Source: JAKCDU01 sp035551615 (GTDB lineage Bacteria; Actinomycetota; Acidimicrobiia; Acidimicrobiales; Palsa-688). From it: a DNA stretch of 64,000 nucleotides. The DNA is taken from assembly GCA_035551615.1 (NCBI GenBank), contig DASZNC010000030.1, positions 10,611 through 74,610 on the forward strand, given 5' to 3'. A program made the position numbers and the translations under genes. This document shows positions 63,947 to 64,000 of the stretch, one piece after another. How positions within the stretch are numbered: position 1 is the stretch's first letter; the number at the start of each line of letters is the position of its first letter. The notes beneath the pieces are model-generated. The model had not been told where the DNA came from and searched no databases. It saw nothing but the letters and a program-made list of their open reading frames with translations.

Positions 63947-64000
63947 CGCTCCGGCGGGACTCTCACACGTACGGCAGGGGAAGAATGGGAAGTGCCCTCG

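Overview
The window is about 64 kb of GC-rich bacterial chromosome packed with housekeeping genes on both strands. Several traits point to an actinobacterium, and as an inference to the Acidimicrobiia or a related lineage rather than Mycobacterium or Streptomyces: a GlgE/TreS/maltokinase glucan cluster, a PASTA-domain PknB kinase, a Rho factor with a long disordered insert, an actinobacterial-type SerC, a long AtpH, and GTG as the commonest start codon. I see no rRNA, tRNA, CRISPR array, insertion sequence, integrase or prophage gene.

Layout. 1-15 kb is amino acid metabolism: serA-aspartate aminotransferase against serC, a D,D-carboxypeptidase, ilvB-ilvN-ilvC behind a leader-peptide attenuator, an esterase, and gatC-gatA-gatB-ilvD, then an SCP2 protein. 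15-22.5 kb holds pknB, ligA, iscS-mnmA and galT. 22.5-32 kb is a glycogen/trehalose block: glgE-treS-mak-glgB as one tightly overlapping operon, with glgP divergent. 32-43 kb holds meaB, an M20 peptidase, a tandem palindromic repeat, a four-gene membrane/redox operon ending in a hydrolase, glpX, a 2H/GNAT protein, glyA and a WecA-type transferase. 44-54 kb is a complete ATP synthase operon (atpZ-I-B-E-F-H-A-G-D-C) placed after prfA-prmC-sORF-tsaC. 55-57 kb is a small, less GC-rich patch with a lipoprotein and a PKD protein. 57-64 kb holds rpmE, rho, thrC, hom and lysA.

The genes cover serine/glycine synthesis (serA, serC, glyA), branched-chain amino acids (ilvB, ilvN, ilvC, ilvD), the aspartate family (hom, thrC, lysA), translation (gatCAB, mnmA/iscS, prfA/prmC, tsaC, rpmE) and storage carbon. 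In the storage block, trehalose is converted by TreS to maltose, phosphorylated by Mak, polymerised by GlgE, branched by GlgB and degraded by GlgP.

The strongest general signal is regulatory. In front of about eighteen operon-leading genes a TANNNT-like -10 box sits only 5-8 bases before the start codon, so many mRNAs here appear to be leaderless. This pattern picks start codons, reveals an ilv leader peptide and a galT leader ORF, supports a probable AUC start for the WecA homologue, and marks a candidate small structured RNA after pknB.
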